Below, in pieces: positions 1 through 9,306 of a stretch of DNA of 64,000 nt. The DNA is from Sphingomonas sp. Leaf343 (lineage in GTDB: Bacteria > Pseudomonadota > Alphaproteobacteria > Sphingomonadales > Sphingomonadaceae). The stretch lies in assembly GCF_001423765.1 (NCBI RefSeq), contig NZ_LMPG01000011.1, positions 248,001-312,000 on the forward strand. The letters run 5' to 3'. Within the stretch, counting starts at the first letter, position 1; each line of letters begins with the position of its first letter. The notes beneath the pieces are model-generated. The model did not search any database. It saw nothing but the letters and a program-made list of their open reading frames with translations, and had not been told where the DNA came from. Position numbers and translations under genes: made by a program.

Positions 1-1145
1 TCGTCGACGATCATGTCCTCCGGCTTGTGCCCCGCCTCCAGCGCCGCGAGGTAGACGAACAGCTTGAACGCCGATCCGGGCTGGCGGACGGCCTGCGTCG
101 CGCGGTTGTAGATCGACGACACGTAATCGGTACCGCCGACCATCGCGCGGACGGCCCCGTCACGGTCGAGACTGACGAGCGCTCCCTGCGCGCCGCCCGG
201 CACGTTGGCGCGGATCGCGGTATCGGCCTGACGCTGCATCGCCGGATCGATCGTCGTCCACACCTCCAGCGGGGCCTGCGTCTCGTCGATCAATGTGTCG
301 AGCTGCGGCAGCGCCCAGTCGGTGAAATAGCGCGCGCTGTTCTGCTGCGCGCCCTGCACCAGCTTCAGCGCCTCCGGATTCGCCTCCTCCGCCTGCAACT
401 GCGTGACATAGCCGTTGCGGACCATCTGCTGGATGACGACCCCCGCACGGCCCTTGGCGGCGTCGGCATCGGCGGTGGGGGAATAATTGGACGGTGCCTT
501 GACCAGCCCCGCGATGACGGCGGCCTCGGCGAGATTCAGCTCGTCCGCGCCGTGACCGAAGAATTTGCGGGACGCCGCGTCGATTCCGTACGCGCCGCCG
601 CCATAATAGACCTTGTTCAGATAGAGTTCGAGGATCTGGTCCTTCGAGAACTTGCGTTCCAAGGCGAGTGCGAGAATCCATTCGCGGAACTTCCGGCCGA
701 ACTTCTTCTGGCTCGACAGGAAGACGTTGCGGGCGAGCTGTTGGGTGATCGTCGATCCGCCCTGAACCCAGCGGCCACGCTCGTACCGGACCTGGACCGA
801 GCGGGCGATGCCGATCGGATCGACGCCGAGATGGCTGCGGAACCGCCGATCCTCGACCGCGACGGTGGCGTCGCGCATGACGCCGGGAATGCGGCTGTAG
901 GTCAGCCATTCGCCATAGCTGGGCCCAAGCGAGGCGATGATCGACCCGTCGCTGGCGTGGACGCGGATCATCTGACCGTTGGGCGAGGATTTCAGTTCCT
1001 CGAAGCTAGGCAATTGCGACCGCGCGACATAGACGGCGATCACCAGCGCACCGAGCGCGAGGACGCCGAGGCCGATCATGATCTTGACGAAGAAACCGAG
1101 GCGGCGACGCCAGGGCGAGCGGGGAGCTTTACGCGTGCGGGCCAT
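1..1145 (-). CDS. mrcA: Penicillin-binding protein 1A, N-terminal part (gene runs off the window start)
   Basis: Bifunctional class A PBP that polymerises (glycosyltransferase) and cross-links (transpeptidase) peptidoglycan in the periplasm. About 381 residues are visible and the C-terminus lies outside the window. The start MARTRKAPRSPW is followed by one membrane anchor (IMIGLGVLALGALVIAVYVA). The glycosyltransferase signatures EDRRFRSHLG and GGSTITQQLARN follow, then the transpeptidase domain, where the nucleophile motif SAFK is visible in RQPGSAFKLF. There is no stop before the window edge, so the gene is partial here, not broken. It is transcribed towards the edge; msrB lies 62 bp upstream on the same strand. 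The family call is secure from the motifs. Confidence 0.95.
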   Translation of the reverse strand, partial: MARTRKAPRSPWRRRLGFFVKIMIGLGVLALGALVIAVYVARSQLPSFEELKSSPNGQMIRVHASDGSIIASLGPSYGEWLTYSRIPGVMRDATVAVEDRRFRSHLGVDPIGIARSVQVRYERGRWVQGGSTITQQLARNVFLSSQKKFGRKFREWILALALERKFSKDQILELYLNKVYYGGGAYGIDAASRKFFGHGADELNLAEAAVIAGLVKAPSNYSPTADADAAKGRAGVVIQQMVRNGYVTQLQAEEANPEALKLVQGAQQNSARYFTDWALPQLDTLIDETQAPLEVWTTIDPAMQRQADTAIRANVPGGAQGALVSLDRDGAVRAMVGGTDYVSSIYNRATQAVRQPGSAFKLFVYLAALEAGHKPEDMIVD

Positions 1146-1207
1146 GTAGGGTCGGCGAAATACGCGTTAACCGCGTCCGCCACAAGCGGTGGCGGACGCG
1201 GTACGAG

Positions 1208-1606
1208 TCAGCCCTTGCGCGGGCGAAACTCCAGCGCGACCGAGTTCATGCAGTAGCGCAGGCCAGTCGGCGGCGGACCGTCCGGGAAGACATGGCCGAG
1301 ATGGCTATCGCAGCGGGCGCATCGTGTTTCGGTGCGGACCATGCCGTGGCTGCGATCGGAGTGATCGGTGACGCTGCCCTCCGCCAGCGGCTGCGTGAAG
1401 CTGGGCCAGCCGGAGCCGCTGTCGTATTTGTCGGCGCTGTCGAACAGTTCGTTGGCGCAGGCGGCGCAGCGATAGAGCCCGTCCGCCTTGTTGTCGGTCA
1501 GTGCGCCGGCGAAGGCGCGTTCCGTCCCCGCCTCGCGAAGGACATGATATTGTTCGGGCGTCAGTTTGCGACGCCATTCGGACTCGGACAGATTCAGATG
1601 TTCCAT
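1208..1606 (-). CDS. msrB: Peptide-methionine (R)-S-oxide reductase
   Basis: Reduces methionine-R-sulfoxide in proteins, using thioredoxin as the usual donor. 132 residues from [11 protein letters not shown], the normal length. The paired zinc motifs CAAC and CARC are present, as is the catalytic cysteine in [12 protein letters not shown]. An upstream in-frame start at 1648 would add 14 poorly conserved residues, so the inner ATG is preferred. There is no signal peptide, so it is expected in the cytoplasm. It lies just upstream of mrcA on the same strand. Confidence 0.95.
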   Translation of the reverse strand: MEHLNLSESEWRRKLTPEQYHVLREAGTERAFAGALTDNKADGLYRCAACANELFDSADKYDSGSGWPSFTQPLAEGSVTDHSDRSHGMVRTETRCARCDSHLGHVFPDGPPPTGLRYCMNSVALEFRPRKG

Positions 1607-1637
1607 GTCGCTAATCTCGGATCGAGGGGAGGGGGCG

Positions 1638-2720
1638 TCAATGGCCACGGTGGCCGATCCGCGTCAGCCGCGCGACGATCTGGATCAATGCGGGACGTGC
1701 GGCGGCGACGAGCAGCGGCGCGAGGGGGCCTTCGCCGATGGCGCGGACGATGCCGGCGACGCCGATCGGGCGGTGGACGGCGCGGGCGAAGGCCGGTTGC
1801 CATGTCCGCGCGGCATCGGGGCCGCCGTTGGACAGGGCTCGGGCGGCGGCGATACCACTGGCGATGGCGATGCCCATCCCCTCGCCGGCGAGCGACGGGA
1901 TGACGCCGGCCTGATCGCCCAGCCGGAACAGGCCGGCGGTGCCGCTGCGCTGACGCCAGCCATAGGGAACGTTGGCGACCGCATCGATCGCCGCGCCCGA
2001 AGCCATATAGGCCAGCCGTTCGCCGAGGCGGGGATGCTCGTTGCCCAATATCGCGAGCAGGGCGGCGGGGGAGCCGGCCTCCGACAGGCGGGACCGGTGG
2101 ACGGCCATGCACAGGTTGACGCTGCCGTCCTCCTGCCGGGCGATCCCGACATAGCCGCGATCGAACAGGTGCAGTTCGATCGTGTCGGCGACCAGTGCAT
2201 CGAGGCCGGGCGCGGGGGCGAGGCGGACCCGCAGTCCGAGCGTCGGATCGCTGCCGCGCGCCGACTCGGGCCGGGCGAGGCCGCGGAGGTCGTGCTTGCC
2301 GGTCGCGAGGAACAACGCATCGGCGGCGACCGTCGTGCCGTCGTTCAGCCGGATGCCGTCCACCTCCACGGCCCGGGCGCCGACGCCGCGTTCGACCGCG
2401 TCAACCCGATCGAGGAGCAGGGTGTCGAGGCGGCGGCGCGATACGCAGACGGCGGGGCGGGGAAGGGGTGCCTCCGCCGTACGGCCCCCGGCGAACAGGC
2501 GGACGCGGGTGACGCGGTCGCGGTTCAGCGCGCCCGCCTCGACCCCCAGCGAGCCGAGCGTCTCCAGCGTCCGCCAGCTCAGGAATCCGCCGCACAGGGC
2601 ATCGCCCGTTTCGCGGGTGCGCTCCAGCATCAGCGCGCGCGTCCCGGTGTGGGCCAGCGCGATGGCGGCGGCGGTGCCGGCCGGCCCGCCACCGACGATC
2701 AGCGCAGCGTTTCGACGCAT
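1638..2720 (-). CDS. FAD-dependent oxidoreductase of the type III PKS cassette
   Basis: About 360 residues. The N-terminus carries a dinucleotide-binding motif ([18 protein letters not shown]), and a second FAD-contact region appears in [23 protein letters not shown]. This is the geranylgeranyl-reductase/halogenase-like flavoprotein group. The start MRRNAALIV at 2720 overlaps the end of the methyltransferase gene by 22 bp, and a longer in-frame start at 2789 would sit deep inside that gene. With the synthase and methyltransferase it forms a three-gene unit. I infer that it oxidises or reduces the polyketide (alkylresorcinol- or pyrone-like) product; the substrate is not visible from sequence. 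Confidence 0.85.
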   Translation of the reverse strand: MRRNAALIVGGGPAGTAAAIALAHTGTRALMLERTRETGDALCGGFLSWRTLETLGSLGVEAGALNRDRVTRVRLFAGGRTAEAPLPRPAVCVSRRRLDTLLLDRVDAVERGVGARAVEVDGIRLNDGTTVAADALFLATGKHDLRGLARPESARGSDPTLGLRVRLAPAPGLDALVADTIELHLFDRGYVGIARQEDGSVNLCMAVHRSRLSEAGSPAALLAILGNEHPRLGERLAYMASGAAIDAVANVPYGWRQRSGTAGLFRLGDQAGVIPSLAGEGMGIAIASGIAAARALSNGGPDAARTWQPAFARAVHRPIGVAGIVRAIGEGPLAPLLVAAARPALIQIVARLTRIGHRGH

Positions 2721-3379
2721 AACCGGAACGGAAAGGCGCGGTAGATACGGGCATGCCCGACACCCGCTTCCCGCAGGATCGCGTGCCATTCTGCCGGGCG
2801 ATAGCTGCGCGCGATCGACAGCGTACCGTCGTGCCGCACGATCGGGTGCCAGCGGGCCAGCGTCGCCAGCAACGGAAAGCCGACATGCGCGAAGCGGTGG
2901 CGGTGAAGGTCGTTGACCAGCCAGCAGCGGGCATTCGCGTCCATGAAGCGCAGGAAGGCGACAAGCTGATCGTGGCTCATGTGATGGGCGACGAGGCTGG
3001 AAATGATCGCATCCCAGCCGCCGCCCTGTCCGGCATAGTCGCCGGTGATCCAGCGGATGCGCGAATTGACGGGGCTATGCGCACGTGCCGCCTGTTCGGA
3101 CCGGGGGTTGAGGTCGATGCCGGTCAGTTCGGCGTCGATGCCGCGCCGCGCCGCCCAGCGCTCGATCCGGCGCAGCATGTCGCCATCGCCGAAGCCGACA
3201 TCGAGCAGGCGGAGGCGCTTGCCGCGAACCGCACGCTTCAGGAAGGCGAGGGTCGGTCGCGCCGCCATCGTGACGGTGTTGACCCGTGCCAGGTCGGCGA
3301 CGACGGCGGCGTAGACATGGAGGTCCAGATCGTCCGCATCCATCAGCTCCTCGGCCTGGGCGCGGACCGCCAGCGTCAT
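2699..3379 (-). CDS. Class I SAM-dependent methyltransferase of the type III PKS cassette
   Basis: 226 residues. The SAM-binding motif I is LLDVGFGDGDMLRRIE, followed by the acidic ribose contact in LTGIDLNPRSEQAAR. The start MTLAVRAQAEELMD overlaps the stop of the synthase gene as ATGA (3376-3379), so the two are probably translationally coupled. Position suggests it methylates a hydroxyl or ring carbon of the polyketide product; that is inference from the cassette. No membrane segment or signal peptide is seen. A start further upstream in the same frame would run far into the synthase gene. Confidence 0.88.
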   Translation of the reverse strand: MTLAVRAQAEELMDADDLDLHVYAAVVADLARVNTVTMAARPTLAFLKRAVRGKRLRLLDVGFGDGDMLRRIERWAARRGIDAELTGIDLNPRSEQAARAHSPVNSRIRWITGDYAGQGGGWDAIISSLVAHHMSHDQLVAFLRFMDANARCWLVNDLHRHRFAHVGFPLLATLARWHPIVRHDGTLSIARSYRPAEWHAILREAGVGHARIYRAFPFRLCVETLR

Positions 3380-4455
3380 GACGCGCTCCGGAAGCCGAAG
3401 CCCTCGGCGGCGAGACCGGGACCGAACGCCAGCGCGACGCCGTTCGTGACGGGCGGCCCTGCCAGCAAGCGTTCCAGCACGAACATCAGCGTCGCCGACG
3501 ACATATTGCCATGGTCGGCCAGCACGGCACGGGAGGCGGTCAGCGCATCTTCGGGTAAGGCCAGCGACTGCTCGACGGCATCGAGGATCGACCGGCCGCC
3601 GGCATGAACGGCCCAGCCGTCGATGGCATCCGCGCCGCATCCGCCGGTGACGGTCCGGCGAAAGGCCTCGTCATCCAGGGCATCCGCAATCCGGCGGGGC
3701 ACTTCGCCCGACAGGTGCATGGCGAAGCCGGTGTCGGTGATCGTCCAGCGGATCAGTGCGTCGCTGTCGGGCAGGGTCGCGGCGAACGGAGCACCGAGCG
3801 CGAAGCCCGCGGGATCGGCGGTGACGAGCGCGGCGGCCGCACCGTCGCCGAACTGGAGCATCGCCAGCAACGGCTCCAGCGCTACCGTGTCCTGCAGGTG
3901 CAGCGTCGACAGTTCGCAACAGATCACCAGCACGCGTGCGGCCGGTTCCGATCGCACCAGATGGCGGGCCGTGCGCAATGCCGCGACGGCGGCGTAACAG
4001 CCCATGAACCCGACCAGCAACCGCTCGACCGAACCCGGCAGGCCCAGCCGCTGCGCGACGATCTGATCGAGGCCGGGGGCGACGAAGCCGGTGCAGCTTG
4101 CAACCACCAGATGCGAGATGCCGTTCAGGTCCGTGCGCTCGCCCAGTGCGGCGACGGCGGCGAGGCTGAGCGTGGGGGCGGCATCCGCATAGAGCCCCAT
4201 GCGCGCGGCGGTGCCGGGCATCGCACCGGCATAGAAGCCGCCGGGCGATACGGGCGACAGACCTTCCCGGGTCGGGGGCAGCACCGACCAGCGATGGCCG
4301 ATGCCCGATCGCCGCGCCATCCGGGCGAAGAGGCGCGCTTCGTCGCCCGCCACACGTGACTGCGCCCAGGCGATGAACGCGTCGTGGATATCGTGCGGCG
4401 GCGCCGCGGTGCCGATCGCGTTGACATGGGCGGTGACGGCTGCGGTCGCGGGCAA
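3376..4455 (-). CDS. Type III polyketide synthase (chalcone/alkylresorcinol synthase family)
   Basis: 359 residues. A homodimeric ketosynthase that condenses a CoA- or ACP-bound starter with malonyl-CoA. The Cys-His-Asn triad is readable: Cys121 in VVASCTGF, His284 in WAVHAGGRS and Asn317 in DHGNMSSA. The start is a TTG at 4455; no in-frame ATG or GTG lies nearby and no clear Shine-Dalgarno precedes it, so the start is uncertain. It is the first gene of a synthase-methyltransferase-FAD oxidoreductase unit with overlapping ends. By analogy with known type III cassettes the product could be a phenolic lipid or pyrone. The exact product cannot be read from sequence. Confidence 0.92.
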   Translation of the reverse strand: MPATAAVTAHVNAIGTAAPPHDIHDAFIAWAQSRVAGDEARLFARMARRSGIGHRWSVLPPTREGLSPVSPGGFYAGAMPGTAARMGLYADAAPTLSLAAVAALGERTDLNGISHLVVASCTGFVAPGLDQIVAQRLGLPGSVERLLVGFMGCYAAVAALRTARHLVRSEPAARVLVICCELSTLHLQDTVALEPLLAMLQFGDGAAAALVTADPAGFALGAPFAATLPDSDALIRWTITDTGFAMHLSGEVPRRIADALDDEAFRRTVTGGCGADAIDGWAVHAGGRSILDAVEQSLALPEDALTASRAVLADHGNMSSATLMFVLERLLAGPPVTNGVALAFGPGLAAEGFGFRSAS

Positions 4456-4526
4456 TCGGGATGCTTTCGGTGACGTTCGGGTGAAGTGCCCCGGACGAAC
4501 AAGGGTTTGCGTCCGTCGTCAACGCA

Positions 4527-4730
4527 TCACTCGCTCGCTTGGCTGCAACCGTCAGGCTCGTCATCGGGATCATCGCCCGACATCTCATAGCGCTGCCCGA
4601 GCAACGCGATGGCATGACCGACATAGGCCGCGACCACATGCTCCTCGATTCGTTCGAGTTCGGCGCACGCCGCGCGAAGCTGGGCGTGGATGGTTTCGAC
4701 ATCCCGTCGACGATCGTTCGAGGCGGGCAG
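4527..4730 (-). CDS. Small conserved-looking helical protein, possible CTG start
   Basis: An open frame of 67 codons whose translation reads like a real protein: DVETIHAQLRAACAELER, then IEEHVVAAYVGHAIALLGQR and an acidic tail. I do not recognise the family. It has no ATG, GTG or TTG at its head. A GGAGG (complement of 4737-4741) stands six bases before a CTG at 4730, which would be the start. The only nearby ATG (4743) is one base out of frame, so the alternative is a frameshifted gene beginning MEDSSARLER. The Shine-Dalgarno lies inside a strong dyad. The neighbours are the type III PKS downstream and a divergent MarR-like gene. Confidence 0.5.
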   Translation of the reverse strand: MPASNDRRRDVETIHAQLRAACAELERIEEHVVAAYVGHAIALLGQRYEMSGDDPDDEPDGCSQASE

Positions 4731-4733
4731 AAC

Positions 4734-4766
4734 TATCCTCCATGATAATTTGTTATGTGGAGGATA
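4734..4766. promoter_or_regulatory. Dyad overlapping the Shine-Dalgarno of the small ORF
   Basis: Perfect 9-bp arms TATCCTCCA (4734-4742) and TGGAGGATA (4758-4766) are separated by 15 bp. The spacer itself holds ATAA/TTAT arms. Read on the minus strand, the 3' arm contains the GGAGG of the small ORF, so folding of the mRNA would hide it. As DNA it could instead be an operator for the divergent MarR-like regulator. Confidence 0.6.
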
Positions 4767-5004
4767 TCTCCACAGATCACGTGCGCGTTATCAACGATCA
4801 AATCAGCCTGCGGCCACACATATCGCTTGCCAACCCCGTTAATTTCCTAACATATGTTTGGATAAGAGATGTAAAGCCATTACAATATGATCGAGATTGG
4901 TCCATCGTCACATCCGGAACCAGTCAGAAGGGTAACTCGTCCCACGCGCGACAACGGCCATGTGGTCGCCAAGCAGACGAAGAACCGTTGGAGCAATATA
5001 GATT
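4744..5004. other. AT-richer divergent intergenic region
   Basis: About 260 bp between the small minus-strand ORF and the MarR-like gene, clearly less GC-rich than the surroundings (for example TTAATTTCCTAACATATG near 4850). It must hold promoters for both directions. I see no coding frame and no recognisable RNA fold apart from the dyad at its left end. Confidence 0.5.
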
Positions 5005-5475
5005 GTGAGTGACGCCTCGATCGTAGCCCTCATCAAGGACATGACGGCAAAGCTGTCCGCGGTGGCCGACGAGTTCAGCATGCGCGCCGATCAGGTTTAT
5101 ACCAACCATAGCGAAGATCACAGGAACGGCGACGCTCCGCCCCCCGTGCGCGAGCCGATCGCGGTCTGTCGACGATTGCTGGAGGAGCGGCGACTGCGCC
5201 GACGCCATTTGCCGGCCGACCTTTTTCACGAACCGGCCTGGGACATGTTGCTGGCGCTGTATGTCGCGGATCACGAACACCGGATCATGAACGTGAAGAC
5301 GCTCGTCGGCAGTGCGGATGCGCCGGTCACCACGTCTCAGCGGTGGATCGACCATCTCGCCAAGCTGGGCCTGATCGACCGGGTGACCGATCCGATCGAC
5401 CGGCGGCGGATCGAGGTGTCGCTGAGCGACAGCGGACGCAAGTCGATCGAGGGATATCTGGCCGCCATCGCCTGA
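5005..5475 (+). CDS. MarR-like winged-helix regulator
   Basis: 156 residues. The C-terminal half looks like a MarR-type winged helix: the recognition-helix region VTTSQRWIDHLAKLGLIDRV, then the wing DPIDRRRIEVSLSDSGR. The N-terminal 60 residues are helical, without a known domain. The start is GTG at 5005, with GGAG about ten bases upstream. It diverges from the small CTG-start ORF and the polyketide cassette, and ends 6 bp from the stop of tyrA (convergent). It could control the divergent unit through the dyad at 4734-4766; that is inference from position. Confidence 0.8.
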   Translation: MSDASIVALIKDMTAKLSAVADEFSMRADQVYTNHSEDHRNGDAPPPVREPIAVCRRLLEERRLRRRHLPADLFHEPAWDMLLALYVADHEHRIMNVKTLVGSADAPVTTSQRWIDHLAKLGLIDRVTDPIDRRRIEVSLSDSGRKSIEGYLAAIA

Positions 5476-5481
5476 AGACGG

Positions 5482-6390
5482 CTACTCGTGGGAACGGCCG
5501 AAATCGGGTGCCGGATCGTCCTGACCCTGTTCGATGATCGACCGGCGGATCGCGCGGGTGCGGGTGAACAGGTCGAACAGCGCATCGCCGTCTCCCCAGC
5601 GGATCGCGCGTTGCAGCATCGTCACGTCCTCCGTCAGGCGCTGCAAGATTTCCAGCACGGCTTCTCGGTTGTTGAGAAACACGTCGCGCCACATCGTCGG
5701 ATCGGACGCGGCGATTCGCGTGAAGTCGCGGAACCCGCCGGCGGAGTATTTGATAACCTCCCCCTGCGTGACCTCTTCCAGATCGGACGCGGTGCCGACG
5801 ATCGAATAGGCGATGAGGTGCGGTACGTGGCTGGTCACCGCGAGGACCAGATCGTGATGACGCGGCGTCATGATCTCCACATTCGCGCCGAGAGCCTTCC
5901 AGAAAGACCTGAGGCGGATGACGGCGGCGTCCGGCGTTGCCTCCTCCGGCGTCAGGATGCACCAGCGGCCGCGGAACAGAGTCGCGAACCCCGACTCTGG
6001 GCCGCTATGCTCGGTGCCGGCAACCGGATGACCCGGAACGATCGTCGCGTCGGGCAGCACAGCGCGGAGAGCGGCGATCACGCTCTCCTTGGAGCCGCCG
6101 ACATCGCTGACGATCGCGTCGCTGGGCAGGTCGGCGGCGAACTCCGCCGCGACCGCGCCCATCGCACCGACCGGCACGCACAGCACCACCAGATCGGCGT
6201 CGATCACCGCTGCGCCGGCGCTATCCGCGACATCGTCGCACAGATCGATCCGTGTCGCCGTCGCGCGCACATCCGGGTCGGCGTCGTACCCGGTGACGCG
6301 CACCGTGGGCATCGCCGACCGCACGCCGCGTGCGATCGAGGAGCCGATCAGGCCCAGACCGATGACCGTGACGCGCGCGAACGGCAGCAT
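5482..6390 (-). CDS. tyrA: Prephenate/arogenate dehydrogenase
   Basis: 302 residues. NAD(P)-dependent oxidative decarboxylation of prephenate or arogenate in tyrosine synthesis. The Rossmann motif is [16 protein letters not shown] at the N-terminus. The signature histidine regions are [15 protein letters not shown] and [11 protein letters not shown], and [19 protein letters not shown] is typical of the family. There is no fused chorismate mutase. The start at 6390 overlaps the hisC stop as ATGA, so the two form one unit. Whether prephenate or arogenate is preferred cannot be read here. Confidence 0.93.
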   Translation of the reverse strand: MLPFARVTVIGLGLIGSSIARGVRSAMPTVRVTGYDADPDVRATATRIDLCDDVADSAGAAVIDADLVVLCVPVGAMGAVAAEFAADLPSDAIVSDVGGSKESVIAALRAVLPDATIVPGHPVAGTEHSGPESGFATLFRGRWCILTPEEATPDAAVIRLRSFWKALGANVEIMTPRHHDLVLAVTSHVPHLIAYSIVGTASDLEEVTQGEVIKYSAGGFRDFTRIAASDPTMWRDVFLNNREAVLEILQRLTEDVTMLQRAIRWGDGDALFDLFTRTRAIRRSIIEQGQDDPAPDFGRSHE

Positions 6391-7496
6391 CAGCCCGCCT
6401 TCGCGACCTCGGCGGCAAGCACATCGGCCACCGCGCGCAGCTCGCCTTCGGTCCCGATCGTGATGCGCAGGCCGTGCGGCAGGCCCTGTCCGGGCAACCA
6501 GCGCGTCGCGTAACCCGCCGCCATCAGCGCGTGATAGGCGACCTCCGCGGTCAACGTGCCTTCGAACAGCACCAGCACGAAGTTCGCCTTGCTGGGCACC
6601 ACGCGCAGGCCGATCGCGGTCATGGCGTCGGTGAACCAGTCGCGCCATTCGCGATTATGCTCGCGGCTACGGGTGACGAAGGCATCGTCGCCGAGCGCCG
6701 CGATCGCCGCCCGCTGCGCGCCGATGCCGAACGCGAAGGGCGCGCGAATGCGGTGCATGGCGTCGATGATCTCCGTGGAGGCATAGCCCCAGCCGATCCG
6801 CTCCGACGCCAGCCCGAAGATCTTGGAGAAGGTGCGCGTGACCAGCACGTTGGGCTGGGTCCGCGCCAGTTCCAGGCCGCCGTCGTCGTCCTCCGGCTCC
6901 AGATATTCGGTGTATGCCTGATCGAGCACCAGCAGCACATCGCGCGGCAAGCCGGCGTGAAGGCGCGCGATCTCGCCTCCGTCGGTGTAGGTGCCGGTCG
7001 GATTGTTGGGGTTGGCGACGAATACGACGCGCGTGCGCTCCGTCACCGCCGCGAGGATCGCGTCGACATCTGTCGCATAGTCGCGATCGGGCGCGATCAC
7101 CGGCGTGGCGCCGACGCGCCGCGTCGCGATCTCGTACACCGCGAAGCCGTAGCGGACGTGGATGATCTCGTCCCCCGCCCCGGCGAAGGTACCGGCGGCA
7201 AGGTGCAGGACCTCGTCCGAGCCGGTGCCGTAGATCAGCCGCTCCGCCTCTACCTCGTAATGAGCCGCCAATTTGGCGCGAAGTTCGACGGCGGCGGCAT
7301 CGGGATAGCGTTCCAGCTCGGTCGCGGCACTGCGATAGGCGTCACGCGCGGCTTCGGGCGTGCCGAACGGATTCTCGTTCGACGACAGCTTCACGACCTT
7401 GCGCCCGTCCTCGCTGGTAGCGCGGCCGGGGACGTAGGGGGCAATGCCCATGATCCACGGCTTGGGGGCAGGGGCGGTGGTGCGGATGTCGGTCAT
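6390..7496 (-). CDS. hisC: Histidinol-phosphate / aromatic aminotransferase
   Basis: 368 residues, PLP fold type I. It transaminates imidazole-acetol phosphate in histidine synthesis. Sphingomonads and other alphaproteobacteria often pair such an enzyme with tyrA, so an aromatic (phenylpyruvate/arogenate) role is equally likely. Visible are NPNNPTGTY, the aspartate in VLDQAYTEY and the Schiff-base lysine in [16 protein letters not shown]. The start MTDIRTT at 7496 is preferred. It is translationally coupled to tyrA and diverges from metX, 60 bp away. Confidence 0.92.
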   Translation of the reverse strand: MTDIRTTAPAPKPWIMGIAPYVPGRATSEDGRKVVKLSSNENPFGTPEAARDAYRSAATELERYPDAAAVELRAKLAAHYEVEAERLIYGTGSDEVLHLAAGTFAGAGDEIIHVRYGFAVYEIATRRVGATPVIAPDRDYATDVDAILAAVTERTRVVFVANPNNPTGTYTDGGEIARLHAGLPRDVLLVLDQAYTEYLEPEDDDGGLELARTQPNVLVTRTFSKIFGLASERIGWGYASTEIIDAMHRIRAPFAFGIGAQRAAIAALGDDAFVTRSREHNREWRDWFTDAMTAIGLRVVPSKANFVLVLFEGTLTAEVAYHALMAAGYATRWLPGQGLPHGLRITIGTEGELRAVADVLAAEVAKAG

Positions 7497-7556
7497 CGCC
7501 TGCGCATAGCGAGCGCGGTCTTGCCCCGCCAGCCTGTGCGGACTAACCGCCGCAAC

Positions 7557-8666
7557 GTGGACGACCGCTACGGCCTTGCGCGCCGCGTGACGCTGCCGGG
7601 GCCGCTGCGGCTGGACGGCGGCGCTACGTTGGGCGCGATCGACATCGCATACGAGACGTATGGCGAGATCGCAGCGGACGGTGGCAACGCGATCCTGATC
7701 TGCCACGCGCTGACCGGCGACCAGCACGTCGCTTCCGCCCACCCGCGCACCGGCAAGCCCGGCTGGTGGACGCGGCTGGTCGGGCCGGGCAAGCCGATCG
7801 ATCCGGCGCGGCACTTCGTGATCTGCTCCAACGTGCTGGGCAGTTGCATGGGATCGACCGGGCCGGCGTCGGTCGATCCGTCGACGGGGCAACCCTGGGG
7901 CATGCGGTTTCCGGTCATCACGATCCGCGACATGGTGCGCGCGCAGGCGCTGCTGCTCGATCATCTCGGCGTCGCGCGATTGCTGGCGGTGGTCGGCGGA
8001 TCGATGGGGGGGATGCAGGCGCTGTCATGGCCGGCGACGTTCCCCGACCGGGTCGGCGCGGCGGTGGTGATCGCCTCGACCGCACGCCATTCGGCGCAGA
8101 ACATCGCGTTCCACGAAGTCGGACGACAGGCGATCATGGCCGATCCGAACTGGCAGGGCGGGGATTATCATCGGGGCGATCCGCCCTCCGCCGGGCTGGC
8201 CGTAGCGCGGATGGCGGCGCACATCACCTATCTGTCCGAAGCAGGGCTGACCGAGAAGTTCGGGCGCAAATTGCAGGCGCGCGATGCGAAAGGCTTCGGC
8301 TTCGACGCGGATTTTCAGGTCGAGAGCTATCTGCGGCATCAGGGATTGAGCTTCGTCGACCGGTTCGACGCCAACTCGTATCTGTATATCACCCGCGCGC
8401 TGGATTATTTCGATCTGGCGGAGGAGCATGGTGGCCTGTTGGCGAACGCGTTCCGGACGACGGCGGCGCGGTTCTGCCTCGTCAGCTTCGACACCGACTG
8501 GCTGTACCCGACCGCCGATTCGCGCACGATCGTCCACGCGCTGAACGCCGCCGGTCGTGCGGTCAGCTTCGTGGAGCTCTCGAGCCCGTACGGCCACGAC
8601 GCGTTCCTGCTCGACAGCCCGGAATTGAACCGCGTCGTCGACGGCTTCCTGCGGGGTGGGCGATGA
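7557..8666 (+). CDS. metX: Homoserine O-acyltransferase
   Basis: 369 residues of the alpha/beta-hydrolase acyltransferase family that activates homoserine for methionine synthesis. The nucleophile elbow is [24 protein letters not shown] is typical, and the C-terminal histidine lies in SPYGHDAFL, with the aspartate in SFDTDWLYP. The start is taken as GTG at 7557 ([11 protein letters not shown]); a second GTG at 7536 is in frame and neither has a strong Shine-Dalgarno. It overlaps metW as ATGA, the usual metXW operon of proteobacteria. Acetyl versus succinyl donor is not decidable from sequence. Confidence 0.93.
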   Translation: MDDRYGLARRVTLPGPLRLDGGATLGAIDIAYETYGEIAADGGNAILICHALTGDQHVASAHPRTGKPGWWTRLVGPGKPIDPARHFVICSNVLGSCMGSTGPASVDPSTGQPWGMRFPVITIRDMVRAQALLLDHLGVARLLAVVGGSMGGMQALSWPATFPDRVGAAVVIASTARHSAQNIAFHEVGRQAIMADPNWQGGDYHRGDPPSAGLAVARMAAHITYLSEAGLTEKFGRKLQARDAKGFGFDADFQVESYLRHQGLSFVDRFDANSYLYITRALDYFDLAEEHGGLLANAFRTTAARFCLVSFDTDWLYPTADSRTIVHALNAAGRAVSFVELSSPYGHDAFLLDSPELNRVVDGFLRGGR

Positions 8667-9259
8667 CCCTGCGACCCGATCTGGCGATCATCGCACAGCA
8701 TGTCGCGCGGGGTGCGCGCGTGCTGGACGTCGGTTGTGGCGACGGGGCGCTGATGGCGAGCCTGCGCGACGAGCGGGAGGCGGATGTGCGTGGGCTGGAG
8801 ATCGACCCGACCAATGTCGCCGCTGCGGTGGGGAGGGGGTTGGCGGCGGTGCAGGGGGATGCGGATGTTGACCTGGAAGGTTATCCCGACGCCAGCTTCG
8901 ATTATGCCATCCTGAGCCAGACGTTGCAGACGACGCGCAACCCGCATCTGGTGCTGGACGAGCTGTTGCGGATCGGCCGGCGCGCGATCGTCAGCTTCCC
9001 CAATTTCGCGCACTGGCGCGTGCGGCTGTCGTTGCTGTGGGGCGGGCGGATGCCGGTGACGTCGCTGCTGCCCGAAGAGTGGTACGACACGCCCAACATC
9101 CATCACGTCACGATTGACGATTTCCGCGCGTTCCTGGCGAAGCGCCGCGTCACGGTCGAGGACGCCTGGTTCCTGGCGAGAGGCGCGCGACGGGGGTCGG
9201 CGGGAGCCAACCTGCTGGCGGAGCACGCAGTATTCCTGTTGCACCGCGAGGAACTATGA
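8663..9259 (+). CDS. metW: Methionine biosynthesis protein MetW
   Basis: 198 residues. A SAM-methyltransferase-fold protein that accompanies metX and supports homoserine acylation. Motif I is [16 protein letters not shown]; the family-typical stretch [20 protein letters not shown] and [14 protein letters not shown] are present. The start overlaps the metX stop as ATGA. Its own stop overlaps the start of a 16-codon ORF, again as ATGA. Confidence 0.94.
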   Translation: MTLRPDLAIIAQHVARGARVLDVGCGDGALMASLRDEREADVRGLEIDPTNVAAAVGRGLAAVQGDADVDLEGYPDASFDYAILSQTLQTTRNPHLVLDELLRIGRRAIVSFPNFAHWRVRLSLLWGGRMPVTSLLPEEWYDTPNIHHVTIDDFRAFLAKRRVTVEDAWFLARGARRGSAGANLLAEHAVFLLHREEL

Positions 9260-9306
9260 TCGAGATCAAGAGTTTGCACATTCCGAACCTGCTGGACATG
9301 GTATGA
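9256..9306 (+). CDS. Possible 16-codon coupling peptide between metW and a response regulator
   Basis: Reads [16 protein letters not shown]. Its ATG overlaps the metW stop (ATGA at 9256-9259), and its stop overlaps the start of the following receiver gene (ATGA at 9303-9306). It fills the whole gap between the two genes with an open frame. It may pass translating ribosomes from metW to the regulator. A chance frame of 16 codons with two ATGA joints is possible, so confidence is low. Confidence 0.35.
   Translation: MIEIKSLHIPNLLDMV

Noticed and set aside
7497..7556. Possible SAM riboswitch before metX
   Set aside because: The hisC-metX gap is only 60 bp and shows neither the SAM-II pseudoknot pattern nor another known SAM aptamer.
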